64,000 nt of DNA, from the NCBI GenBank assembly GCA_014338405.1, contig JTDE01021564.1, positions 62,001-126,000 of the forward strand, read 5' to 3'. Positions 11,937 through 24,115 of the stretch are shown here, piece after piece. The translations under genes and the position numbers were made by a program. Origin of the DNA: Paragonimus skrjabini miyazakii (lineage: Eukaryota > Platyhelminthes > Trematoda > Plagiorchiida > Troglotrematidae). Under the pieces are notes generated by a model. The model was not told the DNA's origin and searched no databases. It saw nothing but the letters and a program-made list of their open reading frames with translations. The first letter of the stretch is position 1; every line of letters starts with the position of its first letter.

Positions 11937-12478
11937 TTGATGAGTAGTAGGGGAATTTGATTTTCATATAGATTGGACATCACCCACAATTGATTGCAGC
12001 TGTCGCGTTCCCATAGACCTTTCAATCGACCCCTCTCGAAAAGAATCGCTAGACTCGAGTTTCGCTCTCATTAGAACAGCTCGTCAGTAGTGCATATTCG
12101 TGCCACTGCCGGGACTAGAACTCCGGCCACGCTGTTCATGAGGCAACCGTGTTTACCACTGTGCCACTGACCTCATGTTAGGCACGACCGAATTATCATA
12201 TGTGAACACTCAACCACGTTTGCTTGTGAGTAATGATCGGGTTGCCCGATCGCCTCGACAGGAGACACAGTAACTGTCCTGTTAACTCCAATCGATAACC
12301 TCTCGACTAGGACCCCTCTGCAAGTTGAAATCACAAAACCCATTGACTTGTTGAGTCGTATTTGATTACTGATGAGTGGTAGAGGACTTTGGTTTTCATA
12401 TAGATTGAACACCATTGGTAAACACGGTTACCTAATGAAAGCGTGGCCGGAGTTCTAGTCCTGGCTTAGGCAAGAATA
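11937..12478. mobile_element. RZ4: full unit plus inverted fragment
   Basis: One complete minus-strand unit is bounded by direct repeats of about 45 bp (GATGAGTAGTAGGGG near 11,939 and its relative GATGAGTGGTAGAGG near 12,371), a 432-bp period. It is followed at about 12,413 by a plus-strand fragment starting inside the tRNA head (CATTGGTAAACACGG) and running through box B AGTTCTAGTCC. The unit therefore reads past its own length and then inverts. Head and hammerhead are well preserved. Confidence 0.9.
12047..12093 (-). ncRNA. Type I hammerhead ribozyme, minus strand
   Basis: All core elements are intact on the minus strand (CTGACGA, GAAA, ACTCGAGT, C). Stem II has the extra triplet. Stem I's 3' strand lost one base (TAGCG for TAGTGC). 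The predicted cleavage lies between plus-strand positions 12,051 and 12,052. Confidence 0.85.
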
Positions 12479-12635
12479 TGTAGTACATTTTTCATTAATC
12501 GTCTGTGGCGCAGAAGGACATATATAACCTGACCACCTCGCGTTATAGTTTAAATTTGCACCTGCCGGCTTCATTCGAAACTTATCGATTTGTCGAACTA
12601 GATTGTTGTCGCGAACTACTGAAGATTGCTTGTTG

Positions 12636-12647
12636 TAATTAATTATT
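12636..12647. repeat. Target-site duplication, left, of RZ5
   Basis: TAATTAATTATT is identical to 13,337-13,348 and immediately borders the RZ5 insertion. A 12-bp A+T-rich duplication is typical of target-primed retroposition. Confidence 0.8.
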
Positions 12648-12727
12648 TCAAAAATTGAACATCACCCACACTTGATCGCAGCCTTCACATTCAGATTAAC
12701 CGTTCGGCTAGGCCAATTCGAAAGGAA

Positions 12728-12772
12728 GCACTCGACTCGAGTTTCTCTCTCATTAGAGTTCATCAGTAGTGC
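12728..12772 (-). ncRNA. Type I hammerhead ribozyme, subfamily B
   Basis: GCACTA, CTGATGA, stem II ACTCT/AGAGA with AATG loop, GAAA, ACTCGAGT, C, then GAGTGC. The core is intact. The base pair at the foot of stem II is A/A, and one stem I pair is lost. Confidence 0.8.
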
Positions 12773-13182
12773 ATATTCTTGTCCGGATCAGAGGTTGCGC
12801 TCTGACCCTCGTGCTTGTTAGATTAACATGTTAAATACAACGCCAGCAACCTCACAATAGGCATAACCGAATCAAATAACCTAAATCCCCGAACCTTCAC
12901 TACTGATTCAAACCATGCTCAGTTGGTTCAATGAAGACAGTAACTTCAACTTACTGAGAAGTCCTGATCACGGGGTTATCGATTGGATAGAACAGAGTGA
13001 TTCTGTTCATTCTCCCTTCGAAATGATCGGGCAAGCTGAACACTATTCATACAAGGTTGTGGTTGAGCGTTTGGATTTGATTATGCGGTCATGTACATTG
13101 TGAGGCTACTGACTTTCTGGTTAACACGCTAGTCTCACAAGCACGAGGGTCAGAGTGCAAACTCCGATCCGGACAAGAATGT

Positions 13183-13227
13183 GCACTATTGATGAACTCT
13201 GATGAGAACGAAACTCGAGTCTAGTAC
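13183..13227 (+). ncRNA. Hammerhead ribozyme, probably inactive
   Basis: Same layout on the plus strand, but the core reads TTGATGA. The conserved C that pairs with the catalytic G is replaced by T, which should abolish or strongly reduce cleavage at the predicted site after 13,221. Confidence 0.8.
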
Positions 13228-13336
13228 TTCCTTTCGAATTAGCTTAGCCGAAAGGCTTATCTGAATGTGAAGGCTGCAATCAAGTGTGAGTGGTGTTCAA
13301 TTTTTGAAATAACCTAAATCCCCGAATCTTCACTAC

Positions 13337-13348
13337 TAATTAATTATT
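13337..13348. repeat. Target-site duplication, right, of RZ5
   Basis: Exact 12-bp match to 12,636-12,647. Confidence 0.8.
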
Positions 13349-14257
13349 CATTGCTATCGTATTACCGTTTGTACTCTGAGAATTCGTTTTCGGGATTCGC
13401 GTAACTTAACATGCAGATGTGGAACATTGTACGGGCTATCGACCAACCTGATCAACATTGACAAATGAACCACGTTGAAAATTCCATTGCGAATTATAAA
13501 CCGTGTGTAACAGAAGTGAAGGGTTGACTCTAAACCTTGTCAGGCATGATGCCATTCGAAACGTTAAGAACAGAACCAAAGTTCACCATTCACTAACAAC
13601 ATGGGATATATATATATATTCCCGGTTAAAAATGCACAGGATGATTTGCAGCGTTTATACAAATCATTTGTGTGTATATTTCACTGCTCCCAATGAAAGT
13701 GATGCATATCCCTTGATTCAGTGTGAACAGAAAGCATCCTTGCTGTCGTCTGCTATTGGCTCCGTCAATTACATGACCTCTGACTACTAATGACCATTCA
13801 TCTAACCACTAGTGCCCAATCACTCTCTTATATGACCAGTAATAACTAACTTGAATCAATACAGCTTGATCGAACTCGGCATGATAGCTGATAAAGACGG
13901 TCTGAGGTTGGACGGTAGATCGATAAGTATACCTCGTGAAGTGAGTGCTCTTGGGGAAATTCTGCGATGTGCGATTTGATGACGTTATGGACATTCAAAC
14001 ATTACAAGTTAATGTTGCTTTAATCTATGTTCGTATACAAGGAAGAGGTGAGTTAGAATCTCTTCGTCATTTTGCTATTGGTTTGAACTATAGAAACCGA
14101 CTGCAATAACATTTGCTGTACAAACTTTCCAGTCAGAATTACCCGATGGCCTTTGTGTGTGTTATGACGTTTCTTTTATTCACGTACTCGAACATTTGAC
14201 TTTATGACCACAAAGTATCTTTGGGATCCCAGTTGTGGAATGGGTTTTGGAGATGCA

Positions 14258-14296
14258 GAGCTTTACGTACAAGCTTTATGTACGAGCTTTACGTCA
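14258..14296 (+). repeat. Three tandem 13-bp repeats
   Basis: AGCTTTACGTAC-type units repeat three times without spacing (GAGCTTTACGTAC, AAGCTTTATGTAC, GAGCTTTACGTCA). The third runs into ACGTCA, a CRE half-site-like sequence. No neighbouring gene was identified. Confidence 0.75.
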
Positions 14297-14532
14297 CCTG
14301 AGACAAACGTTTTCATGGGCACGCTAACAGATATAGTACGAACACATTGCGGAACTCTTCAGTAGCACGCAGTGAGGCATGCAAGCATAATTCTGCATCC
14401 GAAATAAACTAGCTAAGTGCGAGGATAAATACGCCTAACTTTGCAGGAAAAATGACCACTGGTTGTCGTGCTGCCCATTGCTGCACATTGCTCGAGCTAT
14501 GGTATTCTTTAACGGAATTTTGAAGACTAAAA

Positions 14533-15003
14533 TTGCTCACAGTTGAACGCCATCTTTGCATTCAGATTAGTTTTCCAGCTGGCCCACTTAGAATGGAAAC
14601 ACTAGACTGAGGTTTCTGGGTAATGCACATCTTAAACCGGACAGGAATTTGCAATCCAGCCCTCGTGCTCGTGAAACCAGCGTGTCAGTCACAACGACAG
14701 TAACTTCACAACAGGCATGATCAAATGGGCATACTCAGACACTTAAACACAACCTTTTGTGAACAGTGTTCACCTTAGCTGATCATGTTTGAAAGCAGAA
14801 TGGACAGAATCGCTCTGTTCAGTCCAATTTATAATCCCCCTGATCGCGACATTTCAACTAGGTCGAAGTAACTGTCTTTAATGTACCCACTCAGTAACGT
14901 AAAAGTGTTTATTATAAGTTCGGGGATCTAGATTACTTTACATTGAGCATGGCCCACGAGGCTCCAGTCTAATGCTTCTTTTCGAAGTGAGTTAACCGGA
15001 TGC
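14533..15003. mobile_element. RZ6: decayed subfamily B copy with residual inverted arm
   Basis: The minus-strand unit (14,533 to about 14,945) has the subfamily B head, with CCCTCGTGCTCGTGAAACCA as the complement of the Val-like anticodon region. The hammerhead has lost stem II. The distal end GTTCGGGGATCTAGATTACT matches the RZ5 unit boundary. It is followed by a 45-bp plus-strand remnant (14,959-15,003) starting at the hammerhead cleavage region, so this too was a fold-back before deletion. Confidence 0.75.
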
Positions 15004-17363
15004 AAGGGCCCCGAACAACTGTGACATTCTGTCAGGTGACGTCGCGAGAAACGTGTAGGCTAGCGCGACAATCTACTGGTCGAAGAACAGTCAACTTGCC
15101 TCAACCATATTCTGTAGGAGTTAAGGTTTGTGATGACGTGCCCCTCGCATATTGTTTGCGCCGTTTCAGTGTTGTCAACTGATCTCGTACAGTCATCTAC
15201 AAACGTTTAGCAGAATTTTGTACAACCAATCAGTTTAACATACTAAAGCGGTTGTCCTAATCCTACGATGTCCACAGCTGGTGAAGCAATAACAAAGATA
15301 ATCAACTTAAAATGTCCGCACCAAATTTTGTACGAATGAAGTCAAACAGTTTGGGCGTCGTGTTTACAATGTTATTGATAAAAGGATTGAAAATAAGTAC
15401 AGTTTGCTTGTGGCGTTGTGTTATTCTTAACCCATTTATCAGTAGTCAACTTAATGTTGAATACTCACAGTTTTAGATCTTAAATTAAAAGTAGTACTAT
15501 ATTTGGAAATGTCAGAAATGTTTGGTTTCCGGATACTCAAAAGTTTGAAGTAACCCAATCTTCTAGTTGGAAATAGGTGAGTTGCTCGTGTTTGTTGCTG
15601 CTTATCAGTTTATTAAGTTCTACTATCATTTGTGATAAGTTATTGCGCAAGCTGCGCAAATACTGTCCGGCAATCTCGTCCGAATCCCCAAAAAACCTTA
15701 AATTCTAAAGGATTTGTAAACTTAGCCTCGAAAACTCTTCCTTGAGGTTGTGTACGATGAATTCCCAATCTTGGCTCTATGATGAGCAAAGGCGTCGTTG
15801 GAAGGAAATGATGACTGGAAGATGGCGAAGCGTTATAATTATGCACTTGAGATTGTTAACAAGCTGCAATAACATCTGATATAATGGTAAACGCCGACGG
15901 ATTCACCAGTACAGATGTAAACAAGTGCATCCCCTTGTCCATCGTCACCTTAATAAAGTGAGGGTTTCTCACGCTATCTCCATGAATGCAACCCAAAATC
16001 ATGGGTCCTCTATTGTCGAATTCATGTGGATGGAGCGGTTAACCGGAAGGTTACCAAATTGACTATGTTTATTAGGATATTCAACCACTGAGGTTTACTT
16101 TCGTGGATTCCAGTAAGAGCTGACCAGAGGGCTGCGATTTATTTTTTACACACATGTTTGAATATGAGGTGCTTTTCTTCGTTCACTCTGGAAATAATAC
16201 GGTGTCGTAATGAGTAGTGTCTGGAAACTAATTGCACTGAACAACTTCACTGATACGAGGTAAGCCAATGATTCACGGAAGGCTACAGCCAACTGGTATG
16301 GACCACTCAACCGAGTTTATGTTAGCAAACTAACCAATCAGGACGGTCATTATGTTCCGTATCGGATTTATTACAGGTTGAGTGTTAAAGTTAGCCAACA
16401 ACATGCAGAACGGGGACAAGAGCTGGCTTCAAACCAATTGGATTTTTGAGTTTTATTACCTCTTATTGTCAGTGAAATGACTTGTGGAAACCCAGTAAGT
16501 TTGCGGTTGTAAAATATCTGCACCAAATTTAGTAAGAATGAAAGTTCGAACATCGTGTTCAATGTTTTTTTTTAATAAGTGGGTTCTAACAAACACATCA
16601 CTTGTTGTTTACGCTGCTGTTCTAGGAGAAATTGTCTATTCGTCTGCTGTGTCCAACCAAAATTTCAGCATGGTTGGTCTCGTACAACCATGGTGATTCA
16701 CGTTTTGCCTCTCATGCATCCGAGCTTTCGAGAACAGAACATCGCTAATTCATGCAGGCTGTATAATGAAAACCAACGTGGTCATTTTTTAACCAGGATT
16801 ATGTATGGTTGTACAAAATGCAGTCGGGGTAACTTCCAACGCTCGGCCGCACGGATCAGACATGTATTTCAATTATATAGAGCTCTCTTGGACTTGCTCC
16901 ACATACACGTGCTGAGTTTGTCGCTGTTTCCGTTGCTACTCTTGTTTACTTCCAGGCGCTATTCGACTGCGAATGACTCCTATCGGGTGTCAACCATTTC
17001 TTCAAGCACCTGTTTATACATGATTTGCTCAGCGATCTTCATTCGTTCACCCGACTCAACATACCTTTATCAAGCTCGATCTTCTGACACAATATTGACT
17101 GTTTATTTTGGCCCTATCTACTATTTTATCTCGCTTCCTCTGTAGTTTACTGAAATCACCTTAAACAAAAGCGTCACGTGACTTCAGTGCTGCAGCCACT
17201 TCCGAAAGATATAGTTTGTCAAACGGTTGATCGGAGAATGATATATTAGAAAGTTGATCTGCAACGTAAGAGAGAGAATTGGTGTGATGATCTTAGCCAA
17301 AAGGTAGACTATTTGGCAATGATAACCCAGGCCAAAACAATGTAATGTTATGGCACACTCCTA
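15004..17363. other. No gene recognised; longest open frame of the window
   Basis: The 188-codon plus frame at 16,579-17,145 is the longest in the window. It contains no family motif, and its Ser/Leu/Cys/Arg-rich end looks like translated pyrimidine-rich DNA. No flanking splice pair supports it. No RZ or SINE copy was seen. Confidence 0.4.
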
Positions 17364-17701
17364 TCAACGACGTTGCTCATTTTTTTGTTCAGTCATGGTC
17401 GATGCCCGAGAAGCATTATCCGCTCGTAAACAACTAGAAAGGAAGTACAGATTTATGGAAGAATCGTAGACCGGTATTCTGATTGGTTCATCCGAACTAT
17501 CCATATCGATAAGCGAATGCATCCACACAAATTGTAATGAGTGGAAAGTAAGAGGTATATCTTTTAAAACTGTTTGGCGCCATCTGACAGCCTTAAACTT
17601 CTGGCATTTTCCGGTCAAACAGCGCACACTATTAGTGAGCCTTGGTTGGAATTCGGCGTCACCATGGTCTACAGCAAACTCTGGCAACCTTTGTCTCTAA
17701 A
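17364..17701 (-). CDS. Candidate terminal exon, unknown protein
   Basis: A minus-strand frame of about 112 codons follows a possible acceptor (GCTCGGTTTAG|A) and ends at TGA. Residue composition is protein-like (RWRQTVLKDIPLTFHSLQF, SSDEPIRIPVYDSS). No family or transmembrane segment was recognised. Chance frames of this length are expected, so support is weak. Confidence 0.2.
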
Positions 17702-17787
17702 CCGAGCACTATTCACAGAACAATATGGCTGTGTTTAGTATTAGTATTTTGAACTAGGAGTGAATATTCGGGTATTTGATTGGATTC

Positions 17788-18196
17788 CAGTTGAACATCA
17801 ATTACATTTGATCACAGCCACCTTGTTCAAATAGACTATACAGTCAACCTGTTTGGAGCCGAAGCACCAGACTTGAGTTTCGCTTTTGATATATCACGTC
17901 TGTAATACATGTCCTTGCCGTGGCTGGTATTAGAACTCCGGCCACGCTTCCAGAATGCAACCCTGTTGAACAATTTGCCACTAACTTCACACTGCGCACC
18001 AGGGAATTATCATTTGTGAAGGATGAATCACATGGCCGGAGTCCTAATCCAGGCCGCGGCATGGATGTGCATCACTGACAAGTTCTAACAAGAGCGGAAC
18101 TCGAGTCTAATGCTTCTTTTCCAAACCTGCTGGCTGGAAAGTCCATAGTAATGTGAAATCTGTAGTCAGTTGTGAACCAGGTTGCACTTGAACATA
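17788..18196. mobile_element. RZ7: fold-back RZ element, old
   Basis: The left minus-strand arm (17,788 to about 18,030) and right plus-strand arm (18,031-18,196) meet inside their heads, and the central spacer is lost. Both hammerheads are eroded: the left lacks a recognisable CTGANGA, and the right reads CTGACAA with GGAA for GAAA. This copy has the AACAAGAGC form of stem II, shared with RZ9, RZ14 and RZ15, suggesting an older subfamily. Confidence 0.8.
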
Positions 18197-19924
18197 TAAT
18201 AATTTGGTCATGGCGACTGTTTCAGGAGGGCGTGAACTGACGTTCCAATTCATATTGTGGCAAAGTTCCGCAAACCTGGTGGACTGTGACAAAATAAAAT
18301 TTTGGTTTCGTGCTTCCATTCAAACGGTGCTAGCTGGAAAAGTTATGGGAACACAAAACTAGTAATCATTTCAAACCTTCCAGTAATACTGTTGTCGAGG
18401 ATTTATGTACCATTCTTGTTACTCAACGAAAATTCGAGAAAATATTCGATTCCAACTAAAATGCAGTTGCCGTCGAGCGATTCAGTCCGAAATTCGAGTA
18501 TCTTATAAGGGCAGACAGATGACTGGCGAATATAAGCCATTAAGAATGTTTTCAAATGAGCAAACATCAAGCTGTATCATACGGTTCTGAATGGTGTCTA
18601 CAAGGTGAACTTAAATCAACACCTATTGTTAACCTCCGCATATGTACTAGTTTAGTGTTTGGTTATGTAAAGTCATTCCCTACAGACGTAGACAAAAACC
18701 ACAGAAATTTTTGTATTTTATTCGGGATGAGCAGTCTTCACAATGATATTGTTATAAAAAGTTTACATTCAAAAATAGTGCAATATACACCATAAAACAA
18801 GCTCACTTTTCTGCTCCCCTGGCGCCGACCGTATGTTTCTATTTGATATTTTCTCTCCGAAATTCGTGGGCGTCCAAATTATACGAAAGGATGAACAATA
18901 CTAGTCTTTGGGTACTGATAGCATTACTTTCGTGCAAGTTCTATTGATAAAAACCGACAGACTTTAGGTCCTCACTCGGAACATACCCAGACAACCTTCG
19001 TAGTCAGAAAGCGCAACCTGATTGTCACCTTCGTAGCCAGCCAGTCTTTAGCCCACGATCACGATAAGGTCCATGTGGTTTTCTGTCCGAGAGTGCAAAA
19101 CAGTACAACCCCCTACATAAGATACTGGAGTGTATTGTAAGCAGTCGCACAAAGTACATTCTCTCCAAATATCGAACGGTCTTTACATTTGGTTAAAATT
19201 TCTTTCACTCGTTTACGTTCACAATAGTCAGCTATTTTAGTGCAGGTTAAAACAACCGGCTGTAATTTATAATGGATTGGGTTTTCAATCCAAAACCGTT
19301 CCCTCATTGGTATTGGAACTCACTTACTTATGGAGGAGACTACACCAGATTGTCAGTCCTCTCGACACCTACATTTTGGGTCGAAGTTTGGTCAATGATA
19401 ACTTGCAGACGGTAAGGAGAAAAATGTCGGGGAATACGTCTGCATTATTTAAAGACATCGCGGTTCTTCTTACTACTCAGAGAATCACAATGTATAATTT
19501 CACCGTTCTGAGGTAATAAGTTTTATCCGCATTCTTTCTTTGCATTCTCTGTTGCTTCAAAGTGGCGTATGTTACATACGTGGACACGCGCTTGTGCTGA
19601 TGGGTTAGTTTATCGCCTCCCTCAGTGAATGCGCGCACAACAGCCTGCTACCGCTTAGTAACTATGTTCCGTTTGTGCTACTGTTTATGTCCATCAGACG
19701 GAATAGCCTTCATCAATTTAGTACCCCTACAGACAGTGAGTAGATCGGATAACTGTGATCGTTATAACTAATGCGACCGACGTTTCGATCTGGTGACCCG
19801 TCAATGCACATGAATCTCCTCGTGTCCCGTGAGGTGATTTAAGTGATAGTCTCAAAATTTGCGTGTCGGAGATTCTAAGGGACGAAAACTCATAAGACAC
19901 GTGATACTTCCACGGATTTCCACA

Positions 19925-20238
19925 CAGAGTGGACATCACCCACAATGGATCGCAGCTTTCGCATTCCCACAGACAGTCCAGCGGGCCCCTTTCGAAAAGA
20001 AACACTAGACTCGAGTTTCTCTCCCATTAGGGCTCGTCAGTAGTGCATATCCTTGCCACGGCCGGAACTAGAACTCCGGCCACTCTTTCATGAGGCAACT
20101 GGGTTGGCCACTGCTCCATTGACCTCACGTTAGTTACGGCCGAATTATCATGTGATCGCTCAACCGCTTTCGCTTGTGACTAATGATCAGGTTGTCTGAT
20201 CGCCTCGAGAGCAGACTCAGTAACTTTCACGGATATTA
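19925..20238 (-). mobile_element. RZ8: single-arm RZ copy, minus strand
   Basis: A minus-strand copy runs from the tail through the hammerhead and head to the AGACTCAGTAACT segment. Related sequences TTCCACGGAT (about 19,910) and TTTCACGGAT (about 20,230) flank it and may be an imperfect target-site duplication. Box A complement is CCACTGCTCCA. Confidence 0.85.
20002..20046 (-). ncRNA. Type I hammerhead ribozyme, minus strand
   Basis: GCACTA, CTGACGA, shortened stem II (GCCC/GGG), GAAA, ACTCGAGT, C, TAGTGT. The core is intact. Stem II keeps three GC pairs but loses its closing pair. Confidence 0.8.
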
Positions 20239-22546
20239 ATCATACATAACCTATTATTGTAAACGCGGTGATGCCACTCTGATCTAGGTGCAGTTATCCT
20301 TGATAGATGCTCATGATAACCACAATGGCGTTATCTGTTTGACAAAAATATCAAAGCAAAACCGGATGATTCTTATCAGCGAGCAAATGTTAAATGAATG
20401 GTTTATGCACACACCAATACGTGCATCCATCGGGCAGATTCTAATAAACACTTCATATTGTCGCAAGTGAACACTGTTTACAAAACGCAGGGAGATCGAT
20501 TGATAATGACATATATTTCGTCTTCCGTATTAGTGAAATAAACCTTCATAGATAGACGCACTCTCTTTGAGTTACTTGTGCATCGTACTTTGGACCGGAA
20601 GTCAAAATCCCGGCACCTGACGTGTGAATTATGCATAATTGATCATCTCCTACAAAGCTCTCAGTGCTTTGCGTGTGCCTTTCCCTGAAAAGAACTGACC
20701 TCATCGTTACTTGGTTTTACTCGCATCCGCAGACCAAGAAATCTACCATTGTTCGTCCGTGAAGTATTCGAAAATTTAGTCCACAATTCCCCTAAAAAGA
20801 TCAGATCAGTTTTAAGTAAATGTTCGTTATTATGAACAAATAATGTTGAAGTTTTTCTTGAACGTGTTTTAAGACAGTTCAAATGTACGATCCTTCTAAT
20901 AAACACGTATTCCTGTATCAGAATCCTTTCCGTTAAATATTCATTCCCGGGAGACTAAAAATATTTACCAGGCTTATCCAATCTAATTTGACTCGAGTTA
21001 AAGGTCGGGGTTTTCCAAGAGATAGTCAACATAAAGGAAGATACCTTTTTGTCTATCAATCCGACCATGTTCATTCACTTTGTTTAAGAACGATTCATTT
21101 CCCGCCCATCTTACTGAGCATTTCTATCCCACTGACTGGACTAGCCGAAATAATTGATGGTCAATTATCATGAAGTCAGTCTGTGTTCAACGAGTCAGCA
21201 CATTCTAAGGGTAACCTCCATTTAGTTGGCAAACACATCTGTAACCCAAGACTGTATTGCCTCTGTCCCCGTTTGCAAATTAGTGCAACAAATCTAATAC
21301 GCACGCCATGAGTCGTTGCAACACCAGTCATAGTATGAGGATTAAGTGTACTTATAGAAAGTGTGTGCATACTTGAACCCAACATCCCAATATAAAAAAA
21401 ATTGAAGGAGAAAGTAGAGCAGGTTAATCGCATCTTACTGAAAGGCAACAAAAGTGTGTGTGATCGCGGAAAGTATTTAAAAACAGCAGTGTTTAATCAG
21501 ATAGCTTAATTGTCTTGTGACGTACGTAAACAATTTGGTGGACGTTAAGCGCTCGTTTGAAATGGTCAGCCGATTAAAGGACGAAAAGTCAATCGGGGTG
21601 GCATTGCGTCATTCACACTTTAAGTTTGATCTGTACATTCTACAGCTTATAATGTCTCGACATCACCTCTGTGCGTCTTGATGTCAATCCAGTAAGTACC
21701 AGAAAGGTTCTCTGGAATCCAACGGAAATCCGGGTCGCACGCCAATGTACATACGAGTAGGCTGACAGACTCGGAAATTGGCTGGCTTTTATGACATAAG
21801 AGGACACGGATCAGCCCGGTGCATGAGTTAAACACCATTAGCTCACTTGTGTCCATTTGCCAGGTTGACGGGATGCGATTAACACGTGCGCGACAAGCTG
21901 TGAGTGAGTGGGTAGACTCATGCGACAAAGGACGCATATATATAACACCTTCGGTAAACTGGTCATCTGTCTGAGGATACGTGAGCGATCAACTAAGTCT
22001 GGCCTGGGTTTTCGTCGTCGTCCGAAGTGTTGACTGAACCTGGTAAACCTTTAACCAAGTAGTCGAATGGTGATCATCCGACTAGTAGCCCTGTGGCTGC
22101 TATCTAGGCAGAAAGCGTGGCTGAAATACCCAAAGCTTTCGATTGATCACGGTTTCTATGTCCGGGGTAGGTGGCAAACCATTTTAAATCCACCATGGCT
22201 TAGAAAACCTGGGTGAACTTCTGACGAGGTAAACCGTCCTATGTGGATGGCATCTGAATCGGTTGGTTATTATACGAAAGGCAGTACGATTGAAGACACT
22301 AACCGCAATCAACCACATAAGTGGCGTCCGTTATTGTTCACAATCTCAGTCTGTTGGCCACCCACGTATACATTAGCCATGCGACGAGGTCTGTCGTCTA
22401 AAGACAGAGGAACCCTTTGAGTTATCCTAAATTTACAAGGTAACCAACTGCGAAACATCTGAACCCCGGCCCGATTTGAATCTTTGTATCATTCGTAACC
22501 AAGTGTGACTGATCCTTGTGATTTGATAAGCCTACGCATTTAAAGT
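20239..22546. other. No gene recognised
   Basis: Contains only short frames. The minus frame at 21,647-21,937 (96 codons) is protein-like near its end but lacks splice or family support. No RZ, SINE or RT remnant was found. Confidence 0.4.
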
Positions 22547-22735
22547 ATGGTCAATGGCAGAGTGGTCAACACGGTTGCTTCATGAAAGCGTGACTGGAGT
22601 TCTGATCCTAGTTGAGGTAAGAATATACGCTATTGACAGGCTTCAACAAGAGCAAAACTCGAACTTAGTTCTTCGTTTTCAGAAGGGCTGACTAAACGTT
22701 TCATGGGAGTGAGAAAATTGCAATCAGATATTCTG
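22547..22735 (+). mobile_element. RZ9: RZ copy, plus strand, clearest Pol III boxes
   Basis: Box A TGGCAGAGTGG (22,555-22,565) and box B AGTTCTGATCC (22,598-22,608) are the copies closest to the tRNA consensus. The hammerhead is degenerate (ATTGACAGGCTTCAACAAGA, then AAAACTCGAA). The copy starts abruptly just upstream of box A, so the 5' block is absent. Confidence 0.85.
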
Positions 22736-23965
22736 GTTACGATAACTTACTCACTTGAGGATGTAAGCTAAGTACGTCAACAGGCAGAAAAAACGGGGTG
22801 AGATGAGAGACACCCATCCGTCTTTCGTAAGTGATTTTTTGAAACTGTGAATCTACCTGCATATTTATCAGTAACTTAAATGCAGTTGAAAGCGTACAAA
22901 GTTTCATTCATACTTTCTTAATACAGGTGTACAAATTATAGGTGAATTACCGCGTATTTAAAATAAAAAAGAGCAAGCAAAGTGTTGAACAGCTCGAAAG
23001 CTTATCGAAGTGGAAATCATTGAAGTGTCACACAAGTACAGGTAAACACTCGAGCCGACCAACTCTTTTATAGAAGTGAACAGTCGTTTGTGTGTGTTGA
23101 CGGCTAGTCAATCAGCGAAATATGGCTTGAAAACCATAATCCGCTTCACAGATGAAGAAACTGAAGGGTGTCGAGGAATAAATGAATAAGCGCATAGTTA
23201 ACCAGCATTCATCTGTGCTCATCAGCAATATTGCAGTTAAACTTTGTTCACTAAAGCGGTATATGTACTCTTTAACCCGCACTTTCTCAGACTGCTTTTG
23301 AGCTTGCGTTTATCAACCGGAATTGCGGTCTACAAAGCAGCGAAATTTTTATTTAAATGTCCCATGCATTTTTTTGTTCTGTCTGTTTGACTGAAGTTTC
23401 TTGTGATGCGTTCTCGTTCATCGGTTACTCGTCCGTTGAGTTGATTCCACTCATTTTAATCCCTCATACTGTCTGTAATCCACCTGCGGTAGGCTTTGAC
23501 CATATTTTCAACTACGTTAAGATATTCTACTGAGTTCCGAAATGACTGCGTCCCTGACCTTGACACCTATTACACTATGTACGTTGTGGTCAGAACAAAC
23601 ATCGATTAGAGAGTAGTTCTATATATGTGCCCACCACCCTGCTCGATTATTAATTGTCACTGTATTTTCCGCCCGAATTTTCCCTTCTCTCAGGACGAAA
23701 AAAACCAGGTACTTACCACAATCATTTGGATGGATTTGGTGAGTTTGATTGTAATTTTTGAACAAACCCCTCTTTGTTTGCGGTGTTCCATTTGAGTTGT
23801 GTTTATTCTAAATTTACTCCTAAACCATTAAACGAGGGCTATAGTCACTTACTTGAACCCTGTTACCCAATCGTTCCACTGTTTCATGTGGGATCAACCA
23901 AATGATCCAGAGGATCGACTGTTCCGGCAGGATTTCTCAAACAGTTTACGCTAGAACCCATTAAC
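22736..23965. other. No gene recognised
   Basis: No supported exon, RNA or repeat. Pyrimidine-rich stretches near 23,380-23,760 look intronic. Confidence 0.4.
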
Positions 23966-23969
23966 ACCA

Positions 23970-24115
23970 ATGTTATACCTCAGCTGGCAGAGTGCTTGTC
24001 CCACTTGGACATTCTGTTTCTGTTGCTGGGTTGAATCCAGTCGAAGCCCAGATTTTTTGCAACTGAATCCCCTTCTGCATTAAATAATCTACCAAATTAA
24101 TTGTTAGGGCCCGGT
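23970..24115 (+). mobile_element. SINE2 copy 2, tRNA-headed
   Basis: Box A ACCTCAGCTGGCAGAG near 23,976 and box B GGGTTGAATCC near 24,030 are followed by the family tail (AGTCGAAGCCCAGATTTTTT, TGCAACTGAATCCCCTTCTG). The same order of head and tail occurs at 39.7 kb and 45.0 kb. The 5' block is missing. Confidence 0.75.

Larger units (their letters stand above)
12648..13336. mobile_element. RZ5: fold-back RZ element, subfamily B
   Basis: The left arm (12,648 to about 12,873) is a partial minus-strand unit. The right part (12,874-13,336) is a complete plus-strand unit with directly repeated ends (AAATAACCTAAATCCCCGAA at 12,874 and 13,307, a 433-bp period). The head differs from subfamily A. 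Its anticodon-like loop CTCACAA (13,134-13,140) and the preceding GGTTAACACG resemble tRNA-Val(CAC), with box B-like GTGCAAACTCC at 13,155-13,165. The hammerhead and tail are shared with subfamily A. A 12-bp target-site duplication flanks it. Confidence 0.9.

Noticed and set aside
16579..17145. 188-codon open frame, longest in the window
   Set aside because: No family motif, no convincing splice or start context, Ser/Leu/Cys-rich composition of translated pyrimidine DNA; chance can produce such a frame.
19735..19925. Region before RZ8 containing ACGTTTCGATCTGGTGACCC
   Set aside because: Looks repeat-like but no second copy was found in the window.
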